NCBI RefSeq assembly: GCF_013031355.1
Contig: NZ_WPZO01000006.1
Coordinates: forward strand, 1-64,000
Direction: 5' to 3'
DNA from: Ruegeria arenilitoris
Lineage (GTDB): Bacteria; Pseudomonadota; Alphaproteobacteria; Rhodobacterales; Rhodobacteraceae
DNA: 64,000 nt
Each line of letters begins with the position of its first letter. Positions within the stretch are counted from its first letter, which is position 1. Shown here one piece after another: positions 1 through 8,929 of the stretch. A program made the translations under genes and the position numbers. Below the pieces are notes generated by a model that worked only from the letters and a program-made list of their open reading frames with translations, did not search any database and was not told the origin of the DNA.

Positions 1-55
1 GCTCGTCAGGCTCATAACCTGAAGGTCGCAGGTTCAAATCCTGCTCCCGCAACCA
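1..55 (+). tRNA. Initiator tRNA-fMet (CAT), 5' end outside window
   Basis: The last 55 nt of a tRNA are visible. The anticodon stem-loop is TCAGG-CTCATAA-CCTGA with anticodon CAT, followed by a variable loop, a T arm (GCAGG-TTCAAAT-CCTGC), the acceptor strand TCCCGCA, discriminator A and an encoded CCA. The A at acceptor position 72 fits the C1xA72 mismatch that marks initiator tRNAs. The anticodon stem carries A29:U41 instead of the three G:C pairs of E. coli, a variant known in alphaproteobacterial initiators. In Rhodobacteraceae this tRNA usually ends the 16S-23S-5S operon, so an rRNA operon probably lies just left of the window. The D arm and 5' acceptor strand are not in view. Confidence 0.88.
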
Positions 56-82
56 ATCTTCCAGGTCGGAAATCAAACACTT

Positions 83-107
83 AGCCTCGCATCACACGAG
101 GCTTTTT
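83..107 (+). terminator. Rho-independent terminator after tRNA-fMet
   Basis: A perfect 7-bp stem AGCCTCG/CGAGGCT with a 7-nt loop runs directly into five T residues, 27 nt after the tRNA CCA end. It probably ends the rRNA/tRNA transcript. Confidence 0.85.
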
Positions 108-664
108 GCTTTGCGCCAACACAACTGGAAGCACTGTGGAAACATCAGGATGCGAATAAACCGTGCGGTGAATACGCAACAGAGATTAATCGCTCAAAAG
201 TTAGGGTTCACTGTTTCAAAGGTTGCACGGAGAAACTCGTACCGAAAATCGCAATGTCTGAGCGGGTGCCGAAACAATTTTAACTACAACGATCCCGTCG
301 CAATACTCGCGTCGTATAATTCAGGGTCGATACGTTCATAGTCGTAAACGGCGGCTCGACAAATTACACACCCAAACTTGGACCGCTGACGGATTTTTCG
401 CTTGATTGGGGCTGGAAGGTTTCGCGGAAGCCCATGTCTGTTTGCCAAAGCAAGCCCTAACTATTAACCGCGTTGGCACAGTCGAAAAATGAATCCAGTT
501 AGACAATACGGGATCTTGTATATTTTGATAATTCCGACCGAAAATGAAGGGTCAATTTCAGGATACTGCACGAACTCCTTTGGGCCGATTTACGCGCAAA
601 ATGAGCCTTGCACAGGCTAACGCTGCCGCTTGAAAGCGCAATCTAAACAAATACTACGTTTCAT
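108..664. other. Gene-free stretch
   Basis: About 550 nt between the tRNA terminator and the end of the leftward M16 gene. A 76-codon open frame starting with TTG overlaps the terminator tail and has no recognisable domain or ribosome site. I see no RNA gene or mobile element. Confidence 0.5.
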
Positions 665-2053
665 CTATAGGTTTTCAGCATTGGAAAGAACATCAAGGCA
701 AAACCTTAAAGGGGTGCTTTTCGGCTGCGAACAGTAACCTTTTGACTGAAGGGCGTCCGAAGGAGAGTTTCCTCCTCCGATCAGAATGAGAAGGAAATCG
801 TCCAAAGGCGGCAAAAGTTCTTGCGAGTTTGCTGCTGTCTCCTTCAGCGACAGTGTTTGAAACACTCCAAAAAGCGGAATTTCTATAGTGCCGTCTGCCC
901 CCTCGGGATACTCGTGCAGATATTGCCGTGTTCCCCAGACAGGTTCGGTGAAAAAGTCGCGATAGTAAGTCCGGTCCAACTGACCGAACTGAATCTCCAA
1001 ACCTTCCTGTTCAATCTTCCCGCTGCGGACACTCTGGTAAATGTCCATTATTTTCTCATGGATCTCCGGCCACCTTACCGCCTCAACTGTCGCGCTTAGT
1101 GAGATAATTGCCTTTTTCTTTCCCATCACAACGAAGTCTGAGCGTGGATCGTAAGCCGCGCGCATTTCCTGGCGGATGATCCGAAACATCTCGGACCCTT
1201 GGTTCGCGCCGATGTAATCTACCAAGACATTTGTCCCAACCTGGTCTGCCTCATCTGCAAACTCTTCTGCTTTGACAAAAAGGATCAGCATCTCGGTAGA
1301 GTCGGGATCGGCAAAGTGAATGACGCCCGTCGGAAGGGTGAAGGCTTCTTCGTTCGTACCCATCAAGGCTTCAGCCCATTTTGCGAAAGGCAATTCCCAC
1401 TTTCCTTTCGGGCGGGGAAGCTTGTTGACCAGTCGAATGGTGCGGCGTTCTACTTCTTCATCTCCAGATCTTAGGATTGCCTGAATGGGCTGGCCGAAAC
1501 GAAATTTGCCATCGCCAACCTCTGTTTCCGCTTCATCAGGTTCGTACTCGAGGAAATCCGCCACTTCATTCAGAACATGTTCTGGCCTTCTGGTCCTGGT
1601 AGACTGGGTAGGGCTGGTATACTGCAGCTCTCTTGCGTACCAGCCGTCCGAGTATTCCGGCTCAAGCAAGAGGTTTTCGAGGTGGACGAGGGTCTCTGGA
1701 AAGACTTCGTTTGGCGCCGAGACAGTGAGCATCAGATTATGGTGACTTGTTTCGACGTAATGCCTGATCCCCTTCAACTGCTTGTACTTAGCAATCTTGT
1801 GGGAGGAACGGCTTGATGTTCCTCCTGACACGACACTTGCGAGACCAGCACGCAAGGCAGCCACCCGTTCTGTTGTCGGCCGATCAATCGGCCAAACCAA
1901 GGTGAGTTCCGAAATACCGTTCTTCAGAGGCGTCAGAAAAGCAATATTCGCATCGCCAGTCGTTGCGATCAGCTCTGCCCGGACCTGCTGAACAGAGAGC
2001 AGGCTGAGAACCATAAAGAGAGTGGCAATGAAACGGCCTTTAAGTGTTTGCAT
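665..2053 (-). CDS. M16 family peptidase homologue, non-catalytic partner
   Basis: Secreted or periplasmic M16-like (pitrilysin/insulinase fold) protein of about 462 aa. The start is set at the ATG opening MQTLKGRF, because it is followed by a clear signal peptide with cleavage probably after VRA near residue 26, and because it sits 1 nt after the stop of the upstream gene. The fold is suggested by the spacing of conserved blocks and the pairing with an active M16 neighbour, but no HxxEH zinc motif is visible. This fits the usual arrangement of a catalytic subunit plus an inactive subunit in bacterial M16B heterodimers. It is probably co-transcribed with, and binds, the upstream gene product. 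Family assignment is good; substrate unknown. Confidence 0.82.
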   Translation of the reverse strand: MQTLKGRFIATLFMVLSLLSVQQVRAELIATTGDANIAFLTPLKNGISELTLVWPIDRPTTERVAALRAGLASVVSGGTSSRSSHKIAKYKQLKGIRHYVETSHHNLMLTVSAPNEVFPETLVHLENLLLEPEYSDGWYARELQYTSPTQSTRTRRPEHVLNEVADFLEYEPDEAETEVGDGKFRFGQPIQAILRSGDEEVERRTIRLVNKLPRPKGKWELPFAKWAEALMGTNEEAFTLPTGVIHFADPDSTEMLILFVKAEEFADEADQVGTNVLVDYIGANQGSEMFRIIRQEMRAAYDPRSDFVVMGKKKAIISLSATVEAVRWPEIHEKIMDIYQSVRSGKIEQEGLEIQFGQLDRTYYRDFFTEPVWGTRQYLHEYPEGADGTIEIPLFGVFQTLSLKETAANSQELLPPLDDFLLILIGGGNSPSDALQSKGYCSQPKSTPLRFCLDVLSNAENL

Positions 2054-2054
2054 G

Positions 2055-3344
2055 TTACTCTGCTTTTTCGGCCAACACGACAGATGTCGCTGCTGGCTTG
2101 ATGACCTTTTCGGCAAAATCAATAACGTCCTGATCTGTTGTATCGTTCAAGATGTCGACAAATACCGACGGGGTGATAGGGGGGAAGCCATCAGAAGCCA
2201 CATTCTTCAGGAATGATAGAAACGCTACGGGTCGGCGCGTAGCATTTCGGGCCGCAACGACCTGCATCTGGCGTGCTTGATTGATCTCATCCTTGGTGAT
2301 CGGTTCGTTCAACAAATTGGCCAGAGTCTCTGTCAGATGGCTGTGCGCCGCATCCAAGCTGAAACCGGGCATCAGGTGCAAATCTATGGTAAGTTCCAGG
2401 TCAGCATTCTTGGCAAGAAACCAGTCGGCGTCGACGCTGAAAAAGCGCTCGTCTTGATAGTACAGGGCCTTGTAGAGCCGTTCTTTCAAAATATCGCTGG
2501 CGATGAAAAATGCGCCCTGCATATCAATGCTGGTTGACCGATCTTCGAAGTCCACGAATTTCGCAAACTGGACTGTGTCATGCGCCAGCTTGTCCGACTT
2601 GATGCGTTCAATAAACCTGAGCTCGGGATCCGGTTTGTGGTCCAACCAGGGTTTCTGAGGCGTCTCAGAAGGTTCTGTGTCCCCAAATATGCGAGCAACG
2701 AGTTCCTCGGCTTTTTCCGGTTCAATTTTCCCCGACACGATTAACGTCACATTGGATGGTGCATAATGTGTTTCGTGAAACTGATAGGCCGTCTCAAGGT
2801 TCAATTTGGGAAGATCTTCGATGGTGTTATTTGCCCGACCACGCAGACTGCCATAGAGGTTTTGAAGCGCAATTCTTCGGAGCCAGCGGAGCGGAGACTG
2901 TCTTTCGCGCAACTGTGTTTCCCGTTGAACGATATCAATTTCGCTTTCCGCAAATCCTGCCGGCAGCGACGGCGTGTCAAGAACGGCCCGAGACAGCTGC
3001 AACAACATTTCTATGTCAGAAGGTACGCCGGAATTCGTGTATACCGTCGATACATTATGCGTTGTCGCATAGATATCGCGCTCACGGGGCTTTCTGAGTA
3101 TTGTGGCGTCCGCTGAAAACGCGGCCAAGTGCTCAGTTAAATGTGCCGTGCCGGATGGTTCTGGATCATCATACTCCCCCGACAGAACAATTAACTGAAC
3201 GTCCACACGGTCGAAATCATCCCTCGGGACCACGTAGGCCGCAAATAATCCGCCTTTCTCAGAAAGAGGGATGACGCTTTGAGCTTGAGCAGTTCCAGCA
3301 AACACCCAGAAGACAAGCGAAAAAAACAATACGAATGCGCGCAT
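2055..3344 (-). CDS. M16 family zinc metallopeptidase, catalytic subunit
   Basis: Exported zinc peptidase of about 429 aa. The reading frame stays open for 51 codons upstream, but the ATG at MRAFVLFF is preferred: it has an AAGGA-like ribosome site and begins a signal peptide (cleavage after AQA near residue 21). The inverted zinc motif HxxEH is present as HLTEH at residues 68-72, and glutamates about 70-75 residues later (QRETQLRE) can supply the third ligand. The gene is 1 nt upstream of the non-catalytic partner, so the two form one operon. In the family such pairs degrade peptides in the periplasm; which peptides is not shown here. Confidence 0.87.
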   Translation of the reverse strand: MRAFVLFFSLVFWVFAGTAQAQSVIPLSEKGGLFAAYVVPRDDFDRVDVQLIVLSGEYDDPEPSGTAHLTEHLAAFSADATILRKPRERDIYATTHNVSTVYTNSGVPSDIEMLLQLSRAVLDTPSLPAGFAESEIDIVQRETQLRERQSPLRWLRRIALQNLYGSLRGRANNTIEDLPKLNLETAYQFHETHYAPSNVTLIVSGKIEPEKAEELVARIFGDTEPSETPQKPWLDHKPDPELRFIERIKSDKLAHDTVQFAKFVDFEDRSTSIDMQGAFFIASDILKERLYKALYYQDERFFSVDADWFLAKNADLELTIDLHLMPGFSLDAAHSHLTETLANLLNEPITKDEINQARQMQVVAARNATRRPVAFLSFLKNVASDGFPPITPSVFVDILNDTTDQDVIDFAEKVIKPAATSVVLAEKAE

Positions 3345-4008
3345 CCTGATCCTTTGAACTTTGTCACTGAGGACAAAAACTCTGCCATCAGGCGTTGAAC
3401 GAAAATGGCAGTGACTTGCCGAATGCTTGTGGGATTCAAGGTGCTTTTTCAAGCGGCCAACTGAAAACTTGTCGAACTGTGTTCGAATCGAAACCAAAAA
3501 ACTCCAGAATGAGTGCCTCAGCCCTGTGTGGATTGACCGGCCAAAAGTCGTATTTAATACAACAGCGGCGAACGAAGGTTCTTCTCCAAAAGCTACGAGG
3601 GCAATGTCTGTTTTGTGACAGGCAAAGTCATTGATTCAAAGCTGGTGAAAGTTTTTTTGGCTTCTAGGGATTTGCAAAGTCTAGTTGCGAATGTCCGCTT
3701 TAAGCTCAGAGCGGGCACTGATGCGAAGAACTGCGGACGGCGACACTGAGCCCTTAGTGTCGTATGGTGCACGTTATATAAAGGTCCGGTCCTCAAGCGT
3801 AGTCAAAGACCTGGCAATATCTAAGGCGGTTCTGTCAACGGCTTGTGGCACAAGAATTTCTGACGATTTCGGTTGAGTGCTCCAAAGAGACAAAACGACC
3901 TTTTTGGGCAGGAAGGTTTTGAATGCAGGTTTTTTGTCCAGAATACAACTTCAGCGTTTGTTGAACGAGTAGGTCCACCTCGGCTAACATTCTTAGAAGT
4001 ATCGCGGG
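3345..4008. other. Gene-free stretch
   Basis: About 660 nt between the M16 pair and the M15 peptidase gene. Base composition is lower in GC than the rest of the window. Short open frames exist on both strands but none has a domain, plausible ribosome site or codon use like the neighbours. It must hold the promoter of the M16 operon and of the M15 gene; no clear motif was identified. Confidence 0.45.
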
Positions 4009-4980
4009 GTGATGTTGTTGTCTGACATAGAGCTCAAGAAACTTGAAATCCTAGATCGCGAAGCGCGCGTCAAGGAGCGTGAGTTAGAGTACAATATTGC
4101 ACAAGCTAAGAACAACTCGTGGAAGTCGCCGCTAGTAGTCGCAATTCTCGCGGCAGCAATCGGGGCAATGGGTAATGCGTTTATTATCTATTACAGTTCG
4201 TATCTTGAGCGCGCCGCAGCGGCTACCGCTCACCAACGAGAAATCAAACTGGCTGAGAGTGCCGCTGAGCGAGAACGCATTCTGGAAATGATCAAGATCG
4301 GAGAACCTGAACAAGTTCAACGAAATCTTGAGTTTTTAATCGACACTGAACTCGTTCAAGATTCCGAGACAGTTGCCAGTATCCAAGAGTATTACCAGAA
4401 TATCACGCCCGGTGAAGGCCCCGGGGCATCGTCTGGGACAGTGAGTTTTGACGAGCTAGGAATTAATCGGTCAGAAATAAACGGAAGTTTGAAAGCTCCG
4501 AGCAGAATGTTTTTGAAAGAAAATTTGGGAAAGCCGCGCGAAGAGTTAAGTGATAGTTGCGAACCGGTTACCAACGAGGCGTTGAAGGCAAAACTGCAAG
4601 TCGGAGAAGTTGGTGATTTGCGGGTACATCTACTGGCTCCCGCAATTCAATCGCTTGAGAAGGTTTTTTCCGAGATAGAGGAAAAGCACCCACACATTTT
4701 GTTCAAAATCGGTAGCGCTGGAACGCTATGCGTTCGCAGGGTCCGTGGCTCCTCATCGACTGCAGGCTCTCACAGTTGGGGCACAGCAATCGACTTATAC
4801 TTGGATGGTGAACTAGATCGCTTCGGTGATGAAAAGGTGGATGTCCAGCTGTATCGCGTCGCTCTTGTTTACATAAAGAATGGATGGGTTTGGGGAGGAG
4901 GGTTCGCCGGTGAAGATTCGATGCACTTCGAAGTAAGCGAACAATTGCTTCAAAGATGGATAAGCGATGGCGTCCTGTAA
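4009..4980 (+). CDS. Membrane-anchored M15-type peptidase (VanY/endolysin-like)
   Basis: Protein of 323 aa with a charged, probably coiled-coil N-terminus (1-38), one membrane segment (about 41-63), a second helical region (66-115), a linker, and a C-terminal peptidase M15-like domain (about 190-320). The zinc ligands are visible: H255 and D262 in the SHSWGTAID block and H306 in the SMHFE block, the pattern of D-Ala-D-Ala carboxypeptidases and phage L-Ala-D-Glu endopeptidases. The expected role is cutting peptidoglycan stem peptides in the periplasm. Start is GTG at 4009 or the ATG one codon later. GC content is clearly lower than in core genes here and no neighbour explains it, so horizontal acquisition is possible. 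The anchored, coiled-coil design is unusual for the family. Confidence 0.72.
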   Translation: MMLLSDIELKKLEILDREARVKERELEYNIAQAKNNSWKSPLVVAILAAAIGAMGNAFIIYYSSYLERAAAATAHQREIKLAESAAERERILEMIKIGEPEQVQRNLEFLIDTELVQDSETVASIQEYYQNITPGEGPGASSGTVSFDELGINRSEINGSLKAPSRMFLKENLGKPREELSDSCEPVTNEALKAKLQVGEVGDLRVHLLAPAIQSLEKVFSEIEEKHPHILFKIGSAGTLCVRRVRGSSSTAGSHSWGTAIDLYLDGELDRFGDEKVDVQLYRVALVYIKNGWVWGGGFAGEDSMHFEVSEQLLQRWISDGVL

Positions 4981-5054
4981 AATCATTGTGCCAAAACTCA
5001 AGTGTTTATGTCACAGGCGAATACAGCCGTTTCTGTCTGGCTGACCGGAAGCGG

Positions 5055-5300
5055 TCATTCCATAGCTTTCGGCAGCATGGGTGACCCTCCGATCCAACTG
5101 CTACCCCGCATGCCCATCAATTCGTGCATCGGATGACCGGGCCTTGGCCGGAAGACAAGCGCCAAAATTATGAGCGGTAAGCTTTGCTGGACCAGCGCCC
5201 AGTTCTGCGGCTTACCTCTTACACCGATGATGATCATTGTGATGCCGACAAGCCCAACGATAGGCGCAACATATTGGATGAGTTGATAAAGGCGCTGCAT
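5055..5300 (-). CDS. Possible small membrane protein, unknown
   Basis: An 81-aa open frame starting MQRLYQLIQ, with two hydrophobic stretches (about 9-26 and 38-50) and a hydrophilic tail. An AGGGA-like site lies only 2-3 nt before the ATG, which is too close for a good ribosome site; a TTG 11 codons upstream is an alternative. No family recognised. It lies between the M15 gene (opposite strand) and the cyclase gene. Real coding status is uncertain. Confidence 0.35.
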   Translation of the reverse strand: MQRLYQLIQYVAPIVGLVGITMIIIGVRGKPQNWALVQQSLPLIILALVFRPRPGHPMHELMGMRGSSWIGGSPMLPKAME

Positions 5301-5359
5301 GATCCCTGCCTGATTGTCGAAACAGTACGGCAACCTTGATTCAGCCAGGGGAAGAAATC

Positions 5360-5380
5360 CAGAGGCTGGATGAGCCTCTG
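5360..5380 (-). terminator. Hairpin after the cyclase gene
   Basis: Perfect 8-bp stem CAGAGGCT/AGCCTCTG with a 5-nt loop, 13 nt past the stop codon of the leftward cyclase gene. On the minus strand it is followed by GATTTCTTCC, a weak T tract, so it is probably the terminator of that gene. Confidence 0.55.
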
Positions 5381-5392
5381 AGCATTTGGCAT

Positions 5393-8300
5393 TTAGCCCG
5401 CCGTTACCTCATCAAGCAATGCACGAGCATCGGTTACATCGCTCGTATGCTCGCCTCCTGTGACTGTTTTTAAAGCAGTGCTTAGTGCGGAAGAGGCCGC
5501 GGGCGACCCGATTTCTGTGCATGCTCTAAAGTAGTCCACTGCAGTTCGGAGTTCGAACATCCTCGCGTGTTGTTGCTGCGCGGTTTGCAGAGCTTTGTGA
5601 AACTCTGCTTCGGCGGGACCATTCCGGGAAATTGCCAGTGCATAGACCCGGTCGGTTTCAGCTTGTGCCCAGCCCTCATTCGTCAGGTTTTGGTGTTGGC
5701 GTGCTTCGGCCAGCAATTCCAGGGCACCGTCCTGATCACCCGTTTCAAGAGTGAGTTCGGCAATCAAAGTCAGGAAGAACGGCTTGTAATTTCCCGCCCC
5801 GCTGGCCCACCAAGCTTCTGCCGCGTTTCGCAACGCGCGGATCGTCGCCGGGGCGGGTGAAACAAAGGCATCCACCCAACTGCGCCAGAGGGCTGCAGTC
5901 ACGGACATGAATGTAAAGGAGTGTTTAGAGGCTAGTTCCTCAAGTTGGGTCACAGCTTCAATGACCTGGTCGGGTTCACGGCGCAGAAGGTGCAGCATGC
6001 ACAGGTAGGTCAGTGACTGCGCGATGCTATGGGCATGTTCAAGCTCTCGGGCGGCAGCAACCGCTTGCTTTTGAACTTCCAGTGCCTTGTCCGGCGCGCC
6101 GCGCATCCAGATGGCCAGGCTCAGGAAACACGAGGTGATCGCGGCATGGTCCGACCCATAGATAAAAGCCAGATGCCCATCCCGTTCCCGGCTGTAGAGG
6201 TCGAGCGCCTGCTTCAAATGCTCGTAGGCCCGGTCCAGTTCACCAATGTGAAACAGCACGGCACCCATCGCCCGATGCGCCACCATCTGATGCTGCGTTT
6301 CACCGGTCGTTCCCGCCAGTTTCAGCAACTCTCCGGCAACATTTCTGGCCAGATCGTATTCGGCACGCACCAAATGAAACGAATACAAACCGTTCAACAC
6401 CGGAAACAAGTGCTCGGTTTCGTCGACGCGTTCACACAGGTCCCTAATCCGTTCGTAGACAGAACCGGTTTCATCGGCGGCTATTCCGGCCGTTGAGCGC
6501 AGAACACCCGCTCTGAGAACCTGAATCTCGATTTCCTTTCGGTCACGGTCGTCGCTCTGGCTTTGCTCTCGCAATTGCTCGATTGCCAGGGAAAGCTGTG
6601 TGTTCGCCTCAATGTTTGCTGAACGCTGAACCGCACGCTGGCCCGCAAGGTGGCGGCAGTCGATGGCCTGCTTGCTCATCCCGGCCATTGTGTAGTGATG
6701 GGCCAGAATTTCCGGGCTGGCATCCCCTATGTGAAGTGCTTCCTGATTGAGCGTCTCAGCGACGCGCGCGTGCAGGACCCGTCGTTCGCTTTTCAACAGA
6801 CTGTTGTAGGCCGTGTCACGAATAAGGGCATGGCGATAGCTGAAGGTTTCCAGGCCGTCTGTCGCGGCAGTTGTGACAATGCCCGCGTCCACCAGAAGCT
6901 CCAGGGCTGAACGCAACGCTTTTTCGCCAAAGCGCGAAACCTCGGCGATCAACGGATAGGAGAACTGAGGGCCGATGACCGCGCCGATCTGAGCCACCTC
7001 CTTGGCCGAACTCAGTCGGTCGAGGCGCGCCATCAGCGCATCATGCAATGTGCTGGGAACCGGGCTTGCCGGAGACGATGCGCCAACCGGTTGGGCTGCG
7101 TGGTCTTCCATCAAAGCGCCTGATTCCAAGAGGTCTTTTGTCACTTCTTCGACGTAAAGCGGGACACCATCAGATCTGGCGGCGATCACCTCATACATCT
7201 CATCCGAGATGGACTGACCTTGGGCAACTTCGTCCACAATGCTTTTTACCTGATGGAAATCCAGTTGCCTCAAGACAACTTTCGTTAGGTTCGATTGCAG
7301 CGCCCAGCCCGGGTCGAATTCGGGCCGGAATGTCATCACAACCAACACAGGAAGGTCTTTGATCCGATCCACGATCTGATCCAGCAGCAACTTGGTCGTC
7401 GGATCAACCCAATGCGCGTCCTCAAACAAAAGAAGCACCGGTTTCTCCGCAGCCATAGACGCCAGAATCTTCAGCATCATCCCCAGCGTTTGATCCATGA
7501 TTTTCTGAGGCGTCAAATCCAGCGGTCCCAATCGGTCTTCGAAGGGAACAGAAAGCAAAGACGCGGCCAGCTTTAACACATGGTCGGACGGATCCCCCAG
7601 GACCGAAGATATCTTGTTGAGCTTTGTTTCGTCTGAGTCGTCGGGGCGAAGTTCCGCCACGATCTCGAACTGACGAATGACGGGATAAAACGCACTCGCA
7701 AAATGATAAGGTGAGCACTGATACCGGGTTTGAGTGTGCGACACCCCCGAAGCGTTTTTTCGTAGTTCTTCAACCAGCCGGGACTTGCCAATGCCCGGCT
7801 CACCCGACACCAGCACAACCTGTCCCTGACCACCGCTGGCCAGTTTCCACTTTTCGTTCAGCGTCCCATATTCAGCCGCGCGACCGACCAATGGCTTCAA
7901 TTGCACATCGTCCAGCGCCATGAACCGGCTGACAGTTTCCCGTGTTCCGGTCACTTGCCAGGCTTCGACCTCTTTGGCGAACCCCTTGAGCTTGAATGCG
8001 CCGCGCAAAACGTATTCGAAAGCGTCCCCGGCCAACTGATGCGTGCTGGGTGCAATAATCAGCGTGCCGGGGTCGGCCATTGCCTGCAGACGTGCGGCAA
8101 GATTTGGCGTCTCGCCCATCGCGGTCCCGTCCTCAAACATCTTTTCGCCGCGCAAATCTCCGACGACAACCAGCCCGGTCGCGATTCCAATTCGGACGTT
8201 CAGTTTCGCATGGGTCCGGATGTCCGGGATTTCTTTTATGATCCGCAGGCCCGCACGAACGGCGCGCTCCGGATCATCCTCGTGGGCATGGGGAAACCCG

Positions 8301-8710
8301 AAAAAGACCATGATCCCGTCGCCGTAATAGCTTGCGATGTGACCATCAAAGGCAGCAACAGACGCCGCACATGTTTCCTTGAACAGCCGCAGGACCTCGG
8401 CCAAGTCTTCCGGGTCGACACGCTGGGCGATTTCGGTGGATCCGACCAGATCGATAAACATGACGGTCAGTTGCCGTCGCTCTGCCACAATGGCGGGGCC
8501 GAGTGCTGTGTTTTGTGGACGACGCCCCCCGTCTGCGCCGGCACGAACGGCTTTCATAAATCGCCGTCTCGGACCCAGAGGAAGCCCGATCGTGACAAGA
8601 TCTTCGTCGGTCAACTCTGTAAGATCACCGAGTTCGATTTCGTGTTCTTCAAAGGCTCTGGCGTATTTGGACAAACCGTGGTTTTCCAGCCAGACCGCGA
8701 TATCGGACAT
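5393..8710 (-). CDS. SAM domain / class III nucleotide cyclase / AAA ATPase / TPR signalling protein
   Basis: Large cytoplasmic signalling protein of 1105 aa, start at the ATG of MSDIAVWL because it begins the SAM domain exactly. Order of domains: SAM (about 1-58), class III adenylate/guanylate cyclase (about 78-255), ORC1/MalT-like AAA ATPase (about 275-560) with Walker A GEPGIGKS at 303-310, then a long helical TPR-like region to the end. Cyclase metal-binding aspartates D87 (FIDLVGST) and D131 (YYGDGIM) are present, as are N203 and R207 in the MGETPNLAAR block, so the cyclase looks active. Such proteins resemble transcription-factor STAND ATPases but carry a cyclase instead of a DNA-binding domain. 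The SAM domain suggests oligomerisation or partner binding. Monocistronic; input and output not known. Confidence 0.9.
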   Translation of the reverse strand: MSDIAVWLENHGLSKYARAFEEHEIELGDLTELTDEDLVTIGLPLGPRRRFMKAVRAGADGGRRPQNTALGPAIVAERRQLTVMFIDLVGSTEIAQRVDPEDLAEVLRLFKETCAASVAAFDGHIASYYGDGIMVFFGFPHAHEDDPERAVRAGLRIIKEIPDIRTHAKLNVRIGIATGLVVVGDLRGEKMFEDGTAMGETPNLAARLQAMADPGTLIIAPSTHQLAGDAFEYVLRGAFKLKGFAKEVEAWQVTGTRETVSRFMALDDVQLKPLVGRAAEYGTLNEKWKLASGGQGQVVLVSGEPGIGKSRLVEELRKNASGVSHTQTRYQCSPYHFASAFYPVIRQFEIVAELRPDDSDETKLNKISSVLGDPSDHVLKLAASLLSVPFEDRLGPLDLTPQKIMDQTLGMMLKILASMAAEKPVLLLFEDAHWVDPTTKLLLDQIVDRIKDLPVLVVMTFRPEFDPGWALQSNLTKVVLRQLDFHQVKSIVDEVAQGQSISDEMYEVIAARSDGVPLYVEEVTKDLLESGALMEDHAAQPVGASSPASPVPSTLHDALMARLDRLSSAKEVAQIGAVIGPQFSYPLIAEVSRFGEKALRSALELLVDAGIVTTAATDGLETFSYRHALIRDTAYNSLLKSERRVLHARVAETLNQEALHIGDASPEILAHHYTMAGMSKQAIDCRHLAGQRAVQRSANIEANTQLSLAIEQLREQSQSDDRDRKEIEIQVLRAGVLRSTAGIAADETGSVYERIRDLCERVDETEHLFPVLNGLYSFHLVRAEYDLARNVAGELLKLAGTTGETQHQMVAHRAMGAVLFHIGELDRAYEHLKQALDLYSRERDGHLAFIYGSDHAAITSCFLSLAIWMRGAPDKALEVQKQAVAAARELEHAHSIAQSLTYLCMLHLLRREPDQVIEAVTQLEELASKHSFTFMSVTAALWRSWVDAFVSPAPATIRALRNAAEAWWASGAGNYKPFFLTLIAELTLETGDQDGALELLAEARQHQNLTNEGWAQAETDRVYALAISRNGPAEAEFHKALQTAQQQHARMFELRTAVDYFRACTEIGSPAASSALSTALKTVTGGEHTSDVTDARALLDEVTAG

Positions 8711-8821
8711 TTTTGATTGTCTTGCTTGCTGCTTCAGCAGAGCCCTTGCCTGCATCCAGCCAGCGCGCATCCCCCTTTTTGCTTGGCCTTTCAAGGACCC
8801 CCCATAGGTCCCGTCGAAATA

Positions 8822-8852
8822 CGGAGTACTTCCTTCTCAATGAAGTACTCCG
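8822..8852. promoter_or_regulatory. Perfect 11-bp inverted repeat
   Basis: CGGAGTACTTC and its exact complement separated by 9 nt, in the 219-nt gap between the start of the cyclase gene and the end of the YbaK-type gene (both leftward). There is no strong T run on either side. It could be the terminator of the YbaK-type gene or an operator for the cyclase gene, whose start is about 110 nt away. Confidence 0.5.
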
Positions 8853-8929
8853 ATGTGGCTTTGGTCAAGGGGGTCATCACCATTTACTGGGTTGGACCCG
8901 ATACCGGTTTGCCAGAATTCACCCGGTCC

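Noticed and set aside
111..341. Short frame after the tRNA terminator
   Set aside because: TTG start inside the terminator tail, no ribosome site, no homology recognised.
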